From Myxococcaceae bacterium (GTDB lineage Bacteria; Myxococcota; Myxococcia; Myxococcales; Myxococcaceae): DNA of 35,056 nucleotides. This document shows positions 1 to 8,101 of this stretch, one piece after another (position 1 is the stretch's first letter; the number at the start of each line of letters is the position of its first letter). The notes below the pieces were generated by a model that saw nothing but the letters and a program-made list of their open reading frames with translations, was not told the DNA's origin and searched no databases. The stretch is taken from positions 1 through 35,056 of the forward strand of contig JAFGNZ010000198.1 in NCBI GenBank assembly GCA_016926755.1, read 5' to 3'. The translations under genes were made by a program, and so were the position numbers.

Positions 1-90
1 AGCTCTACCAGTCGCGGAGGGTGTCGCCTCATGCCCCTCAGCATACCATCCCGACTACGTTCAGAAACTTATCGAACGGTCCACTAGGTA

Positions 91-2460
91 CTACGGCGTG
101 TACACCTCTCCCGTGGAGGGGGATGGGTTACCACCCGTCAGCAGAACCTTGCCCGAGGGCAGCAGCGTGGCCGTATGGCCAATGCGTTCCGCTACGGGGC
201 TGTCGGCGGAGGACCAGGTGCCCGTTGCTGGGTCGTACACCTCCGCCGTGGAGAGATACCCACCGGTGGGATTGCGGCCGCCCGCCACCAGCACCTTGCC
301 CGAGGAGAGCAGCGTGGCCGTGTGGTGCTCGCGGCGCGTGGCGAGGCTGCCAGTGGAGGACCAGGTGCCCGTCGCTGGGTCGTACAACTCAGCGGCGAGA
401 GGGACAACACCCATTGAATTGGTGCCGCCTGCTACCAGCACCTTGCCTGAGGGCAGCCGCGTGGCCGTGTGGTAAGCGCGCCTGATGGCAAGGCTGCCAG
501 TGGAGGACCAGGTGCCCGTCGCAGGGTCGAATACCTCCGAGGTGGTGATGGTGAACCCGTAGTTCTCGCCGCTCGTCACCAGCACCGTGCCCGAAGACAG
601 CAGCGTGGCCGTGTGACCAATACGGGCCAAGGAGAGGCTGCCGGTGGAGGACCAGGTGCCCGTCGCCGGGTCGTACACCTCCGCCGTGGCGATCTGCCCG
701 TTGTTGGGACCGCCGATGCCTGCCGTTACCAGCACCTTGCCCGAGGAGAGCAGTGTAGCCGTGTGCTGAGCGCGGCTTGAGACGAGGCTGCCGGTGGAGG
801 ACCAGGTGCCCGTCGCTGGGTCGTACACCTCCGCCGTGGCGAGGTACGGGGAACTGGTCCCAGCGCCAGCGTTGGTGCCGCCCGTCACCAGCACGTTGCC
901 CGAGGGCAACAGTGTCGCCGTGTGGTCATACCGGCCCATGGCGAGGCTGCCGGTGGACGACCAAGTGCGCGTCACCGGATCGTACACCTCCGCCGTGGAG
1001 AGAACCGCACCGCTGGGGTTGAAGCCGCCCACCACCAGCACCTTGCCTGAAGACAGCAGCGTGGCCGCGTGGCGATGGCGGCCTGTAAGCAGGTTATCGA
1101 TGGAGGACCAACCCTGGCAGTCCGGGATGCCAACGGCGTAGAAGCGGGCGGTGCTCGAGAGCCGCAAGGCATTGATCACGGTGACCGTGAAGGAAGCAGT
1201 GACTCCCGCCACCAGGCAGGTGGGTGCCGTCCAGGTGGCTTGGCTTGAGGACGCCCCATGCGTGACGTTCAATGTGCCGACATTCGCGGACCAGATGAAG
1301 CGAAGCGGGCTGCCCTGCGGATCCTGCGCGGAGGCCAGGAAGGTCAGCTGGCCTCCACCCCCCACCTGCGAGGAAGGCTCGGGCTTCTCGATGAAACTGG
1401 GCGGTTGGGCTCCTCCCGTGCCCGGTGTGCCCGGGTCGGCAGGCGTGTACACCTCGGGTGAGTACAAGGTCCCCGTCACGAGCACCTTGCCCGAGGGCAG
1501 CAGCGTGGCCCTCAGGCGGCCACCGCCAGACTCGACGAGGCTGCCAGTAGGCGACCAGGTGCCCTTCTCCGGGTCGTACACCTCCGCTGTGTCGAGGGCC
1601 CCATGCCTGCGGCTGTCGCCTCCCGCCACCAGCACCTTGTCCGAGTGCAGCAGCGTGGCCGTGTGTTCAGCGCGGTCCACAGAGAGGCTGCTGGTGGAGG
1701 ACCAGGTGCCCGCCTCTGGGTCGTACACCTCCGCCGTGGCGAGGGATCCGTCATCGATGTGGGTGCCGCCCGTCACCAGCACCTTGCCCCAAGACAGCAG
1801 TGTGGCCCTGTGGTTGTAGCGGGCCGTGGCGAGGCTGCCGGTGGAGTGCCAGGCGCGCGTCTCCGGGTCGTACACCTCCGCCGTGGAGAGATCCCCACCG
1901 GTGGAGTTGAAGCCGCCCGCTACCAGCACATTGCCCGAGGGCAACAGCGTGGCCGTATGGTTCTCACGGGCCATGGAGAGGCTTCGGGTGGACGACCAGG
2001 TGCCAGTCCCCGGGTCGTACACCTCCGCCGTGGAGAGATACCCACCGGTGAGGCTGAAGCCGCCCGTCACCAGCACCTGGCCCGAGGAGAGCAGCGTGGC
2101 CGTATGGTTCCAGCGGGCCGTGGCGAGGCTGCCGATGGAGGACCAGGTGCCCGTCGCCGGGTCGTACACCTCCGACGAGGCGAGGTGCCCATTGGCATCG
2201 TGGCCGCCCGTCACCAGCACCTTGCCTGAGGAGAGCAGCGTGGCTGTGTGGCCGTTGCGACCCGTGGCGAGGCTGCCGGTGGGCGACCACGTGTCCGTCT
2301 GCGGATCGTACAATTCCGACGTGGTGAGGCTGATGTACCCACCGCCGGCAGGGTTCAGGGTGGAGCCGCCCGTCACCAGCACCTTGCCTGAGGGCAGCAG
2401 CGTGGCCGTGGGGAGTGTGCGCCGCGTCGCGGGGCTGCTGGTGAGGGACCAGAACCCCAA
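91..2460 (-). repeat. Tandem ~147-bp repeats coding for Kelch units
   Basis: About 14 imperfect copies of a roughly 147-base unit. The recurrent DNA core, seen on the plus strand, is a block reading GGTCGTACACCTCCGCCGTG followed by a block around CACCAGCACCTTGCCCGAG. The array is interrupted at about 1120-1415 by the non-repeat Ig-like segment. Several units are near-identical at DNA level, which suggests recent unit duplication or gene conversion. Confidence 0.85.
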
Positions 2461-2679
2461 TTGGGGCACTCCCGCATCCGGTGTGCCTGAGTCGGGTATG
2501 CCCGAGTCGGGAGTGGTGCCGGCGTCCCTGGGCACTCCTCCATCCGATGCGCTCGGGTCGTCAGGGGGGCCCGCGTCCGGACCAGCCCCTTGCGAGCCAC
2601 AGCCGGAGAGGACTGCCAGCAGTACCACCAAAACCACCCTGAAATGGGAGCGCGTTTTCAAAAAGGTCTGTATGTCCAT
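91..2679 (-). CDS. Kelch-repeat lipoprotein with two seven-repeat blocks
   Basis: 862 aa. The start is the ATG at 2679, chosen because a lipoprotein signal follows at once (hydrophobic residues 13-26, lipobox LSGC with Cys27) and a G-rich Shine-Dalgarno lies just upstream; the frame stays open to 2898 but that extension is Arg/Ser-rich and hides the signal. Residues 31-73 form a low-complexity Asp/Pro/Gly linker (PDAG, PDSG). From residue 74 I count 14 Kelch-type units of about 49 aa (pattern HTATLLSSGKVLVTGG, then AEVYDPATGTW). They fall into seven N-terminal and seven C-terminal units, separated by an Ig/cadherin-like segment of about 100 aa (roughly 1120-1415). Kelch units build beta-propeller blades, so two seven-bladed propellers on the outer membrane surface are plausible. 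Function is unknown; binding to glycans or proteins is inference. Confidence 0.9.
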   Translation of the reverse strand: MDIQTFLKTRSHFRVVLVVLLAVLSGCGSQGAGPDAGPPDDPSASDGGVPRDAGTTPDSGIPDSGTPDAGVPQLGFWSLTSSPATRRTLPTATLLPSGKVLVTGGSTLNPAGGGYISLTTSELYDPQTDTWSPTGSLATGRNGHTATLLSSGKVLVTGGHDANGHLASSEVYDPATGTWSSIGSLATARWNHTATLLSSGQVLVTGGFSLTGGYLSTAEVYDPGTGTWSSTRSLSMARENHTATLLPSGNVLVAGGFNSTGGDLSTAEVYDPETRAWHSTGSLATARYNHRATLLSWGKVLVTGGTHIDDGSLATAEVYDPEAGTWSSTSSLSVDRAEHTATLLHSDKVLVAGGDSRRHGALDTAEVYDPEKGTWSPTGSLVESGGGRLRATLLPSGKVLVTGTLYSPEVYTPADPGTPGTGGAQPPSFIEKPEPSSQVGGGGQLTFLASAQDPQGSPLRFIWSANVGTLNVTHGASSSQATWTAPTCLVAGVTASFTVTVINALRLSSTARFYAVGIPDCQGWSSIDNLLTGRHRHAATLLSSGKVLVVGGFNPSGAVLSTAEVYDPVTRTWSSTGSLAMGRYDHTATLLPSGNVLVTGGTNAGAGTSSPYLATAEVYDPATGTWSSTGSLVSSRAQHTATLLSSGKVLVTAGIGGPNNGQIATAEVYDPATGTWSSTGSLSLARIGHTATLLSSGTVLVTSGENYGFTITTSEVFDPATGTWSSTGSLAIRRAYHTATRLPSGKVLVAGGTNSMGVVPLAAELYDPATGTWSSTGSLATRREHHTATLLSSGKVLVAGGRNPTGGYLSTAEVYDPATGTWSSADSPVAERIGHTATLLPSGKVLLTGGNPSPSTGEVYTP

Positions 2680-3096
2680 GGAATCCCCCCTCTTCGTGCA
2701 CAATGTACCTGTGTGAGCAGTTCGATGGAAAGCACGCTCGTGGACTGGCCGCCTCTCGAAAGCTGCGCGCTTGGCCGTCATGGCCTCTGTGCTTCTCGCC
2801 ACGCTCACTCCCCCAGGCGGGCGCAGCAGCGAAGGCGGAGCCGAAGAAGGAGCGAAGGAGCGGGCGCCGCGACTGGGCGAGAGAAGAGCGCGGTGCACGA
2901 GTTGGATCGTCCCGTCCCCCGGGGGCCGTGCGCCGCTCTGGGATCAAGACGTCAGAGAGGCACACTGAGGGCACATGAAGAAAACGAGGGCAAAGAAAAA
3001 CTCAGTAACCCGTTAGATTGCAGGGCTTCTCGGGATGGAGGCGGTGGGAATCGAACCCGCATCCGGCGGGGATGATCCGGGGCGCGCGAACGGACG
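2680..3096. other. Intergenic gap upstream of the Kelch gene
   Basis: A 417-base stretch without a convincing gene. It must hold the promoter of the Kelch gene (minus strand) and the 3' end of the epimerase transcript. Short ORFs exist on both strands, but they are Arg/Ser-rich and have no recognisable domain. The only recognisable element is a tmRNA-3'-end-like sequence at about 3034-3064. I saw no clear terminator hairpin with a T-run. Confidence 0.5.
3034..3064 (-). other. tmRNA/tRNA 3'-end-like remnant (possible integration scar)
   Basis: On the minus strand the sequence GCGGGTTCGATTCCCAC is a T-arm with the TTCGATT loop, followed by an acceptor-like CGCCTCCA. The order and composition (GGATGCGGG...CCGCCTCCA) resemble the 3' end of bacterial tmRNA. 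The T-stem has a C:A mismatch, the terminal CCA is replaced by TCC after the discriminator, and there is no plausible D-arm, anticodon arm or tmRNA body upstream, because the epimerase coding sequence starts within about 35 bases. I read it as a non-functional 3' fragment of the kind left by elements that integrate into ssrA or tRNA genes. A tRNA rather than tmRNA origin is possible. Confidence 0.45.
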
Positions 3097-4002
3097 TCAC
3101 GCCAGCAGCGCTCGCAGCGCCTCCTCCAGCCGGGGGAAGCGGAAGGTGAAGCCGGCCTCGGTGAGCCGCCTCGGCAGCACGCGCTGGCCCTCGAGCGCCA
3201 CCATCGACATCTCCCCCAGCGCCGCCTTCAGCACGAAGCCCGGCACGTGCACCACCGAGGGCCGCCCCAGCGCCGCGCCCAGCGCATGGGCGAACTCGGC
3301 GTTGGTGACGGGCTCCGGCGCCGTGATGTTGAAGGGGCCCTCCAGCGAGGGGTCCTCCAGCAGGAAGCGCAGCGCCGCCACCGCATCCTCACGGTGGATC
3401 CAGCTCACGTACTGCTTGCCGGAGCCCACGCGCCCACCCGCGCCCATGCGGAACGCCGGGAGCATGGTGTGCAGCGCCCCGCCCTCCGGGTGCAGCACCA
3501 CGCCCAGGCGCGCCACCGCCGTGCGGATGCCAGACTCTCGCGCGCGCAGCGCCTCCTCCTCCCACCCCTGGCACACCCCCGCCAGGAAGTCCCTGCCGCC
3601 AGGGCTCTCCTCCGTCAGCGGCGTCGCCTCGTGAGAGCCGCCGTAGTAGCCCACCGCGGAGGCGGACACGAAGCGCTCCACCGTGCCCGCGGCCTTCATG
3701 GCCTCCACCACCGCCCGCGTGCCCAGCACCCGGCTGTCCCGGATGCGGTGCTTCGCCTCGGCGTTCCACCGCTGGTTGAGCGGCTCCCCCGCCAGGTGGA
3801 TGACCGCCCACGCACCCGCCAGGGCCTCGGGCGCCAGCCGCTCTCCCGCCTGGAACGCCGCGCCAGTAACGCCACCGGGCAGCCGTGCGAGGGCTCGCTC
3901 AGGGTTTCGTCCAAGGATGTGGACCTGGTGGCCCGCCTCCAACAAGCCCTGGACAAGGCGGGGGCCCAGGAAGCCGCTCGCTCCCGTGAGCGCCACCTTC
4001 AC
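3097..4002 (-). CDS. TIGR01777-family NAD(P)-dependent epimerase (YfcH/SDR39U1-like)
   Basis: 301 aa, the usual family length. The N-terminus shows a Rossmann dinucleotide-binding motif (TGASGFLG, residues 6-13), then VIHLAGEPLNQRW and the SASAVGYYG segment, where the extended SDR Ser/Tyr chemistry sits. The C-terminal about 50 residues (RVLPRRLTEAGFTFRFP) match the small DUF1731 domain that defines the family. The substrate is not known for these proteins; a soluble cytoplasmic oxidoreductase or epimerase is expected. The start overlaps the stop of the upstream small ORF by four bases (ATGA at 3999-4002), which suggests translational coupling. Family assignment is firm; the reaction is unknown. 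Confidence 0.9.
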   Translation of the reverse strand: MKVALTGASGFLGPRLVQGLLEAGHQVHILGRNPERALARLPGGVTGAAFQAGERLAPEALAGAWAVIHLAGEPLNQRWNAEAKHRIRDSRVLGTRAVVEAMKAAGTVERFVSASAVGYYGGSHEATPLTEESPGGRDFLAGVCQGWEEEALRARESGIRTAVARLGVVLHPEGGALHTMLPAFRMGAGGRVGSGKQYVSWIHREDAVAALRFLLEDPSLEGPFNITAPEPVTNAEFAHALGAALGRPSVVHVPGFVLKAALGEMSMVALEGQRVLPRRLTEAGFTFRFPRLEEALRALLA

Positions 4003-4124
4003 GGCTCGGGCTCCTCTCGTAGGTCCACGCCGATGGGCCGAGACAGGGGGGCGAAGAACGTCTCGCGCGCTGTCTCCTCCAGGATGGGCACGCCGACCTT
4101 CTTCTCCTCAGCCCAGGTCTTCAT
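3999..4124 (-). CDS. Small hypothetical protein coupled to the epimerase
   Basis: 41 aa, beginning MKTWAEEKKVGVPILEETAR. The ATG at 4124 was chosen because GGAGGGAGGAG lies 5-6 bases upstream, a very strong ribosome-binding site; in-frame starts further upstream to 4202 have no such signal. The stop overlaps the epimerase ATG by four bases. No domain, signal peptide or membrane segment is visible; the protein is charged and Glu-rich. It may be a real microprotein or a leader that couples translation of the epimerase. I do not recognise a family. Confidence 0.5.
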   Translation of the reverse strand: MKTWAEEKKVGVPILEETARETFFAPLSRPIGVDLREEPEP

Positions 4125-4305
4125 GGGGGCTCCTCCCTCCTGAGCCATGACGATGTGGCCGCCCAGGTGGATCCGCGACGGGGAGGCGCGGCGCAGGCGC
4201 ATTTCATGGCATGCGAGCGGCTGGGCGCCCGGGCCTTCCTCTCCCAGGGCGACTGGCCGTGCTGCTGTCGTGAGAGGCCGTTGAGCCGGACGCCGGGGCC
4301 GCCGC

Positions 4306-5109
4306 TCAGGGACGCGGGGAGTCCGAGTCGCTGAGCAGCTCCCGGGCCTCGGCGATGACGCTCGGGGGCATGGCCGGATCGTCGATCAGCGCCTGGAGCT
4401 GCTTGCGGGCGGCCTCGTGCTCACCGCGCCGGCGCAGGAGGAGCGCCCGGTGCACGAGGAGCTGGCCCCGGGCTTCCGCGTGAGGCTCGAGCGCCAGCGC
4501 CTTGGCCAGCAGCCGCTCTCCCTCCTCGTTGCCCTCCGCGGACACGGCGAGCTCGTGCCAGGCGGGCACGAAGCCGGGGGCCTTCCGGGTGAGCTCCTCC
4601 AGCAGGCGCCGCGCCTCGTCCGGATCCGCCACCCGCTGCACCTCGAGGAACTCCCGCAGCGTCCCCTTGGGCACGCGGCTGTCCTGCTCCCGGCGGAGGC
4701 TGTCGAGCATCCGCTTGCTCTCGGAGACGCCCTGCGGCGCCAGCTTGTCCAGCGCCTCGAAGCTCTCGAGGGCCCGGGGGTCGTCCTTCATCTGCAGGTA
4801 GGTGAGGCCGATGTCATAGAGGGGGACAGGCCAGCCGGGGGCGAGCTCCCGTGCCTCCTGGAAGGACTTCAGCGCCTCCTGGTGCTGGCCCGCCTCGATG
4901 TACCTGCGGCCCGCGGCATGCAACTGCATCGCGCGCTCGGGCACCTCCGACGCGGGAGGAGGCGTCTCCGCGGCGGCTGGCAGGGGAGCCTGCTGCTGGC
5001 TCAGGGGGCCGCCCGAGTCCTGGGCCGCGGCGGAGGAGTCGGGCTTTCCCTTGCAGGAGCAGCCTCCGAGGCAGGCCATGGCAGTCGAGAGGATGAGGAG
5101 GCGACGCAT
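4306..5109 (-). CDS. TPR-containing lipoprotein
   Basis: 267 aa. The ATG at 5109 gives an immediate lipoprotein signal (MRRLLILSTAMACLGGC, lipobox LGGC with Cys17); the frame is open to 5328 but that extension lacks signal character and runs into the opposite-strand remnant. A Ser/Ala/Pro-rich linker follows (residues 20-55). Then come at least four TPR-like helix pairs, for example AAGRRYIEAGQHQEALKSFQ and PLYDIGLTYLQMKDDPRALE. The second half carries units about building up lists (PGFVPAWHELAV, EARGQLLVHRALLLRRRGEH). TPR lipoproteins usually act as periplasmic or outer-membrane scaffolds. There is no partner in the immediate neighbourhood that shows the specific role. Confidence 0.85.
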   Translation of the reverse strand: MRRLLILSTAMACLGGCSCKGKPDSSAAAQDSGGPLSQQQAPLPAAAETPPPASEVPERAMQLHAAGRRYIEAGQHQEALKSFQEARELAPGWPVPLYDIGLTYLQMKDDPRALESFEALDKLAPQGVSESKRMLDSLRREQDSRVPKGTLREFLEVQRVADPDEARRLLEELTRKAPGFVPAWHELAVSAEGNEEGERLLAKALALEPHAEARGQLLVHRALLLRRRGEHEAARKQLQALIDDPAMPPSVIAEARELLSDSDSPRP

Positions 5110-5177
5110 CGTAGGAGACCTCGCGGCCGCTCGGGTCCACTGGGGGACGTGGGTGGATCCTTCGAAGGGCGCGTCAC

Positions 5178-5183
5178 TATAAT
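5178..5183 (+). promoter_or_regulatory. TATAAT -10-like hexamer before the oxygenase remnant
   Basis: A perfect TATAAT sits 35 bases before the ATG of the truncated oxygenase gene in otherwise very GC-rich DNA. The bases about 17 upstream (GGATCC) do not match a -35 box, so this is only a candidate, perhaps the surviving promoter of the broken gene. Confidence 0.3.
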
Positions 5184-5217
5184 CCACCTCCGGCTCCACA
5201 CCCTGCTCCTTTCCCCC

Positions 5218-5394
5218 ATGACCGACTTCATCGAGCTCCACGACGGTGTCCTGGAGCCCAGGCTCTGCCAGGACATCATCCAGCGCTTCAACGAGAGCCC
5301 CCACGTGCACCGGGGGCGCATCGGCCATGGCGTGGACCTCGAGAAGAAGGACAGCTTCGAGCTCACCCTACCGCGACCCGCCGCCCGCTTAGCC
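5218..5394 (+). pseudogene. Truncated 2OG-Fe(II) oxygenase-like gene (N-terminal fragment)
   Basis: From the ATG at 5218 the translation MTDFIELHDGVLEPRLCQDI and the following RFNESPHVHRGRIGHGVD look like the N-terminus of prolyl-hydroxylase-like 2OG-Fe(II) oxygenases, where a short beta strand precedes a helix (LxxxLCxxIIxRF). Similarity in my reading fades after LEKKDSFELTL (about 5370). The frame then runs through non-homologous residues to a stop at 5515-5517, with no HxD...H iron site. The catalytic double-stranded beta-helix is missing, so this is most likely the stump of a deleted gene. The family call rests on about 50 residues and is tentative. Confidence 0.45.
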
Positions 5395-5521
5395 CTCGCT
5401 GATACATCAATGACGGAGGTATCATCAAACGAGATGGGTGAGGCCGTGGTGACGATGGCTTGGAGAGAAACAGGCATGGGACGAGGATGGTCGACACGGC
5501 GCCGCTGGCCCAGGTGATCCC

Positions 5522-7327
5522 ATGAGGAGTGCTCCGCCTCGCGCCAGCCGGCTTTACGGGCTCTCCATCCCGCTGACGCTGCTGCTGATCTACGCCATCG
5601 GCGCTGGCCTCTACTCCCTGCACCGCGAGACGCAGGCGGGGGAGGCGCGCGCGGAGCTGGACACGGTCCGGGAGCTCTCCTGGGAGATGTCTCGGCTCCA
5701 GGCAACCCTGGACTCCTTGCCCAGGGAGGGGAACCTGGCGCCGGTGCGCGAGGCGCTGGCGAGCCTGGGCAACAACCCGCTGCTCCAGGTGGGGCTGCTC
5801 ATCGACGACCAGCAGACCGTGCTGGCCTCCACCCGGCCGGCGCTGCTCGGGCGGCCGGCACGTGAGGCCTGGCCGGAGGTGGAGCTCCCGGAGAACGTCG
5901 ACCGGAGGCAGCGGGCCCTGGAGCAGAGGAAGGGCATCGTCGAGGTGAGCGCCGACAGGCAACGCGTGATCGGCCACTCCCCGGTCCTCCTCGGCTTCGG
6001 TCCGCCGCGGCGGGTGGGCTTCCTCTTCTTCCAGAAGGATCTGACGGAGCTCAAGAGCGCCAACCGCCGCGCCGCGGAGCGCTCCGTGCTGCTGTCGACG
6101 TTGATGCTGCTGGCGATCGCCGGGGGCGTGGGGCTGGGCGTCAGCTTCCTGGCCGGGCGCCGGCTCCAACGCGTGACGATGGCCGCGGAGGGGATGGCCG
6201 AGCAGATTGGCCGCAGCCGTCAGCAGCTCCAGGAGAACGAGGAGCGCTTCCAGACCCTGATCGATCGCTCCCCGGAGGCCATCTTCATCCACCGGGAAGG
6301 GCGCCTGGTGTTCCACAACCCCGCGGCCGCCGCCCTGCTGGGGTACGAGCGCGCGGAGGAGCTGCAGGGCCGGCGGCTGGAGGAGCTCATCCAGCCGGGC
6401 GAGGAGGGCACCGTCGCCGCGCCCGCCGAGGAGGATGGCGTCCGCGAGGTGCACTGGCTGCACCGCGCGGGCCGGCTCGTGCTGGGCGAGGTGGTGACGT
6501 TCCCGCTGGTGTTCGAGGGCCAGCCGGCGCGCGTCTCCATCGTGCGAGACGTCACCGAGCGCAAGCACCTGCGCGAGAAGCTGCACACGGCGGATCGCAT
6601 GGCCTCGATCGGCTCGCTGATGGCGGGCGTGGCGCACGAGATCAACAACCCGCTGTCCTTCATGCTCAGCAACGTGCGGTTCGTCCGAGACGAGCTGCGG
6701 GACGTGTCCGAGCAGGTGGACGCGGCGACGCGCGAGCGGCTGAAGGACGTCCAGGATGCGCTGGAGGAGTCGATCACGGGAGGGGACCGGGTCAGCGAGA
6801 TCGTCCGCGACCTGAGGCTGTACTCGCGTGGGGACGAGGGCCGCACCGGGCCGGTGAACCTCCACGCGGTGCTGGATCTGTGCGGCAACATCGCCCGCCC
6901 GCAGCTGCGCCACCGCGCGCGGCTGGTGAAGGAGTACGGCGAGCTGCCGCAGATCCACGCCAGCGAGGCGCGGCTCGGGCAGCTCTTCCTCAACCTGATC
7001 ATCAACGCCGCGCAGGCCATCCCCGAGGGGGGAGAGGCGAAGGGCAACGAGGTGCGCATCACCACGCGCCGGCAGGGCGAAAACCAGGTGGTGGTGGAGG
7101 TGAAGGACACGGGGGTGGGCATCCCCCCGGAGAACCTGCACAAGCTGTTCGATCCGTTCTTCACCACCAAGCCCGCGGGGGTGGGGACGGGGCTGGGCCT
7201 GTCCATCTGCAAGGGGATCGTCATGGCGCTGGGCGGCCGCGTCGAGGTGGACAGCGCGCCAGGCCAGGGCAGCACCTTCCGGGTGGTGCTCCCCGTGGGA
7301 GAGGCCAGCCCGGCGCCCATCGGCTAG
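5522..7327 (+). CDS. Membrane sensor histidine kinase with PAS domain
   Basis: 601 aa. Domain order: TM1 about 11-33, a periplasmic sensor region of about 150 aa, TM2 about 188-212, a short coiled linker, a PAS domain about 235-350 (FQTLIDRSPEAIFIHREG), then HisKA with the phospho-accepting His372 in VAHEINNPL. The ATPase domain shows the N box NLIINAAQAI, the G1 box DTGVGIPPENL, the F box DPFFTTK and the G2 box GTGLGLSI. No receiver domain is fused and no response regulator is encoded in the window, so its partner is elsewhere (orphan kinase). The ATG at 5522 follows AGGTGAT by a few bases. The stop is 11 bases before the next gene, so the two are probably co-transcribed. The ligand is unknown. 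Confidence 0.93.
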   Translation: MRSAPPRASRLYGLSIPLTLLLIYAIGAGLYSLHRETQAGEARAELDTVRELSWEMSRLQATLDSLPREGNLAPVREALASLGNNPLLQVGLLIDDQQTVLASTRPALLGRPAREAWPEVELPENVDRRQRALEQRKGIVEVSADRQRVIGHSPVLLGFGPPRRVGFLFFQKDLTELKSANRRAAERSVLLSTLMLLAIAGGVGLGVSFLAGRRLQRVTMAAEGMAEQIGRSRQQLQENEERFQTLIDRSPEAIFIHREGRLVFHNPAAAALLGYERAEELQGRRLEELIQPGEEGTVAAPAEEDGVREVHWLHRAGRLVLGEVVTFPLVFEGQPARVSIVRDVTERKHLREKLHTADRMASIGSLMAGVAHEINNPLSFMLSNVRFVRDELRDVSEQVDAATRERLKDVQDALEESITGGDRVSEIVRDLRLYSRGDEGRTGPVNLHAVLDLCGNIARPQLRHRARLVKEYGELPQIHASEARLGQLFLNLIINAAQAIPEGGEAKGNEVRITTRRQGENQVVVEVKDTGVGIPPENLHKLFDPFFTTKPAGVGTGLGLSICKGIVMALGGRVEVDSAPGQGSTFRVVLPVGEASPAPIG

Positions 7328-7338
7328 GGTAGGCGCCC

Positions 7339-8082
7339 ATGGCCGAGCCCGACACGATCGATCGCATCGCCCCCACGCGGCGGCCGGACGCGCGGCCGGT
7401 GATGTACCAGCGCTGGAGGACGCTGCTCTTCCTGCACTGGGAGCTGCCGGCGGAGGTGCTCGCGCGGCAGCTGCCGCCCGGCCTCACGCTGGACACGTAC
7501 GAGGGCCGGGCCTTCGTGGGGCTGGTGCCCTTCACCATGCAGGGGGTGCGGCCGGCGGGGCTGCCTGCCTTCTCGCCGGTGTCGGACTTCCACGAGACGA
7601 ACGTGCGCACCTACGTGCACCGGGAGGGGAAGGATCCCGGGGTGTGGTTCTTCAGCCTGGAGGCGGCCAGCCGCATCGCCGTGAGGCTGGCGCGGGCGTG
7701 GTTCAAGCTGCCGTACCACTTCGCGCGCATGGAGATGACGCGAGAGGGCGCGTGGATCTCCTACCGCTCGGAGCGCCGGTGGCCCGGGCCGGTGCCGGCC
7801 AGGTGCGCGGTGCGCTGCGAGCCGACGGGGGCCGCGGCGGCCTCGACGCCGGGGACGCTGCAGCACTTCCTGATGGAGCGCTACTTCCTCTACACCTCCC
7901 ACGGGGGAGCGCTGTGGCGGGGCCAGGTGCACCACCCGCCGTACCAGGTGCGGGGCGCGGTGGTGGAGGGGCTGGACGAGTCCCTGCTGGCCGCGGCCGG
8001 CCTCCCCCGGCCGGCGGTGGCGCCCCTGGCGCACTTCTCCGAGGGCGTGGACGTGGACGCGTTCCGCCTCATGCGCGCCTGA
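7339..8082 (+). CDS. DUF2071 (YqjF-like) family protein
   Basis: 247 aa, typical length. Hallmarks of the DUF2071/COG3361 family are present: an N-terminal YQRWRTLLFLHWELPAEVLA, then LPPGLTLDTYEGRAFVGLVP, SDFHETNVRTYVH and later the PYHFARMEM segment. The fold is related to acetoacetate decarboxylase-like barrels in family descriptions, but no reaction has been fixed for the group. No signal peptide or membrane segment is visible; it should be cytoplasmic. It starts 11 bases after the histidine kinase stop, pointing to one transcript, though a functional link to signalling is only inference. It converges on the NGLST lipoprotein gene with 19 bases between the stops. Confidence 0.88.
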   Translation: MAEPDTIDRIAPTRRPDARPVMYQRWRTLLFLHWELPAEVLARQLPPGLTLDTYEGRAFVGLVPFTMQGVRPAGLPAFSPVSDFHETNVRTYVHREGKDPGVWFFSLEAASRIAVRLARAWFKLPYHFARMEMTREGAWISYRSERRWPGPVPARCAVRCEPTGAAAASTPGTLQHFLMERYFLYTSHGGALWRGQVHHPPYQVRGAVVEGLDESLLAAAGLPRPAVAPLAHFSEGVDVDAFRLMRA

Positions 8083-8101
8083 GGGGCGCGGGCCGACCGG
8101 C

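Noticed and set aside
2680..2898. An N-terminal extension of the Kelch protein
   Set aside because: It would bury the lipoprotein signal at residue 74; the ATG at 2679 has a ribosome site and gives a normal lipobox.
3034..3125. A full tRNA gene on the minus strand, with GGAGGCG (about 3119-3125) pairing to CGCCTCC
   Set aside because: The 5' half is inside the epimerase coding sequence, no D-arm or anticodon arm can be drawn, and the T-stem has a mismatch. The pairing looks like chance in GC-rich DNA.
4206..4335. A small plus-strand ORF beginning MACERLGARAFLSQGD
   Set aside because: No ribosome site, no recognisable family, and it runs antisense into the TPR gene.
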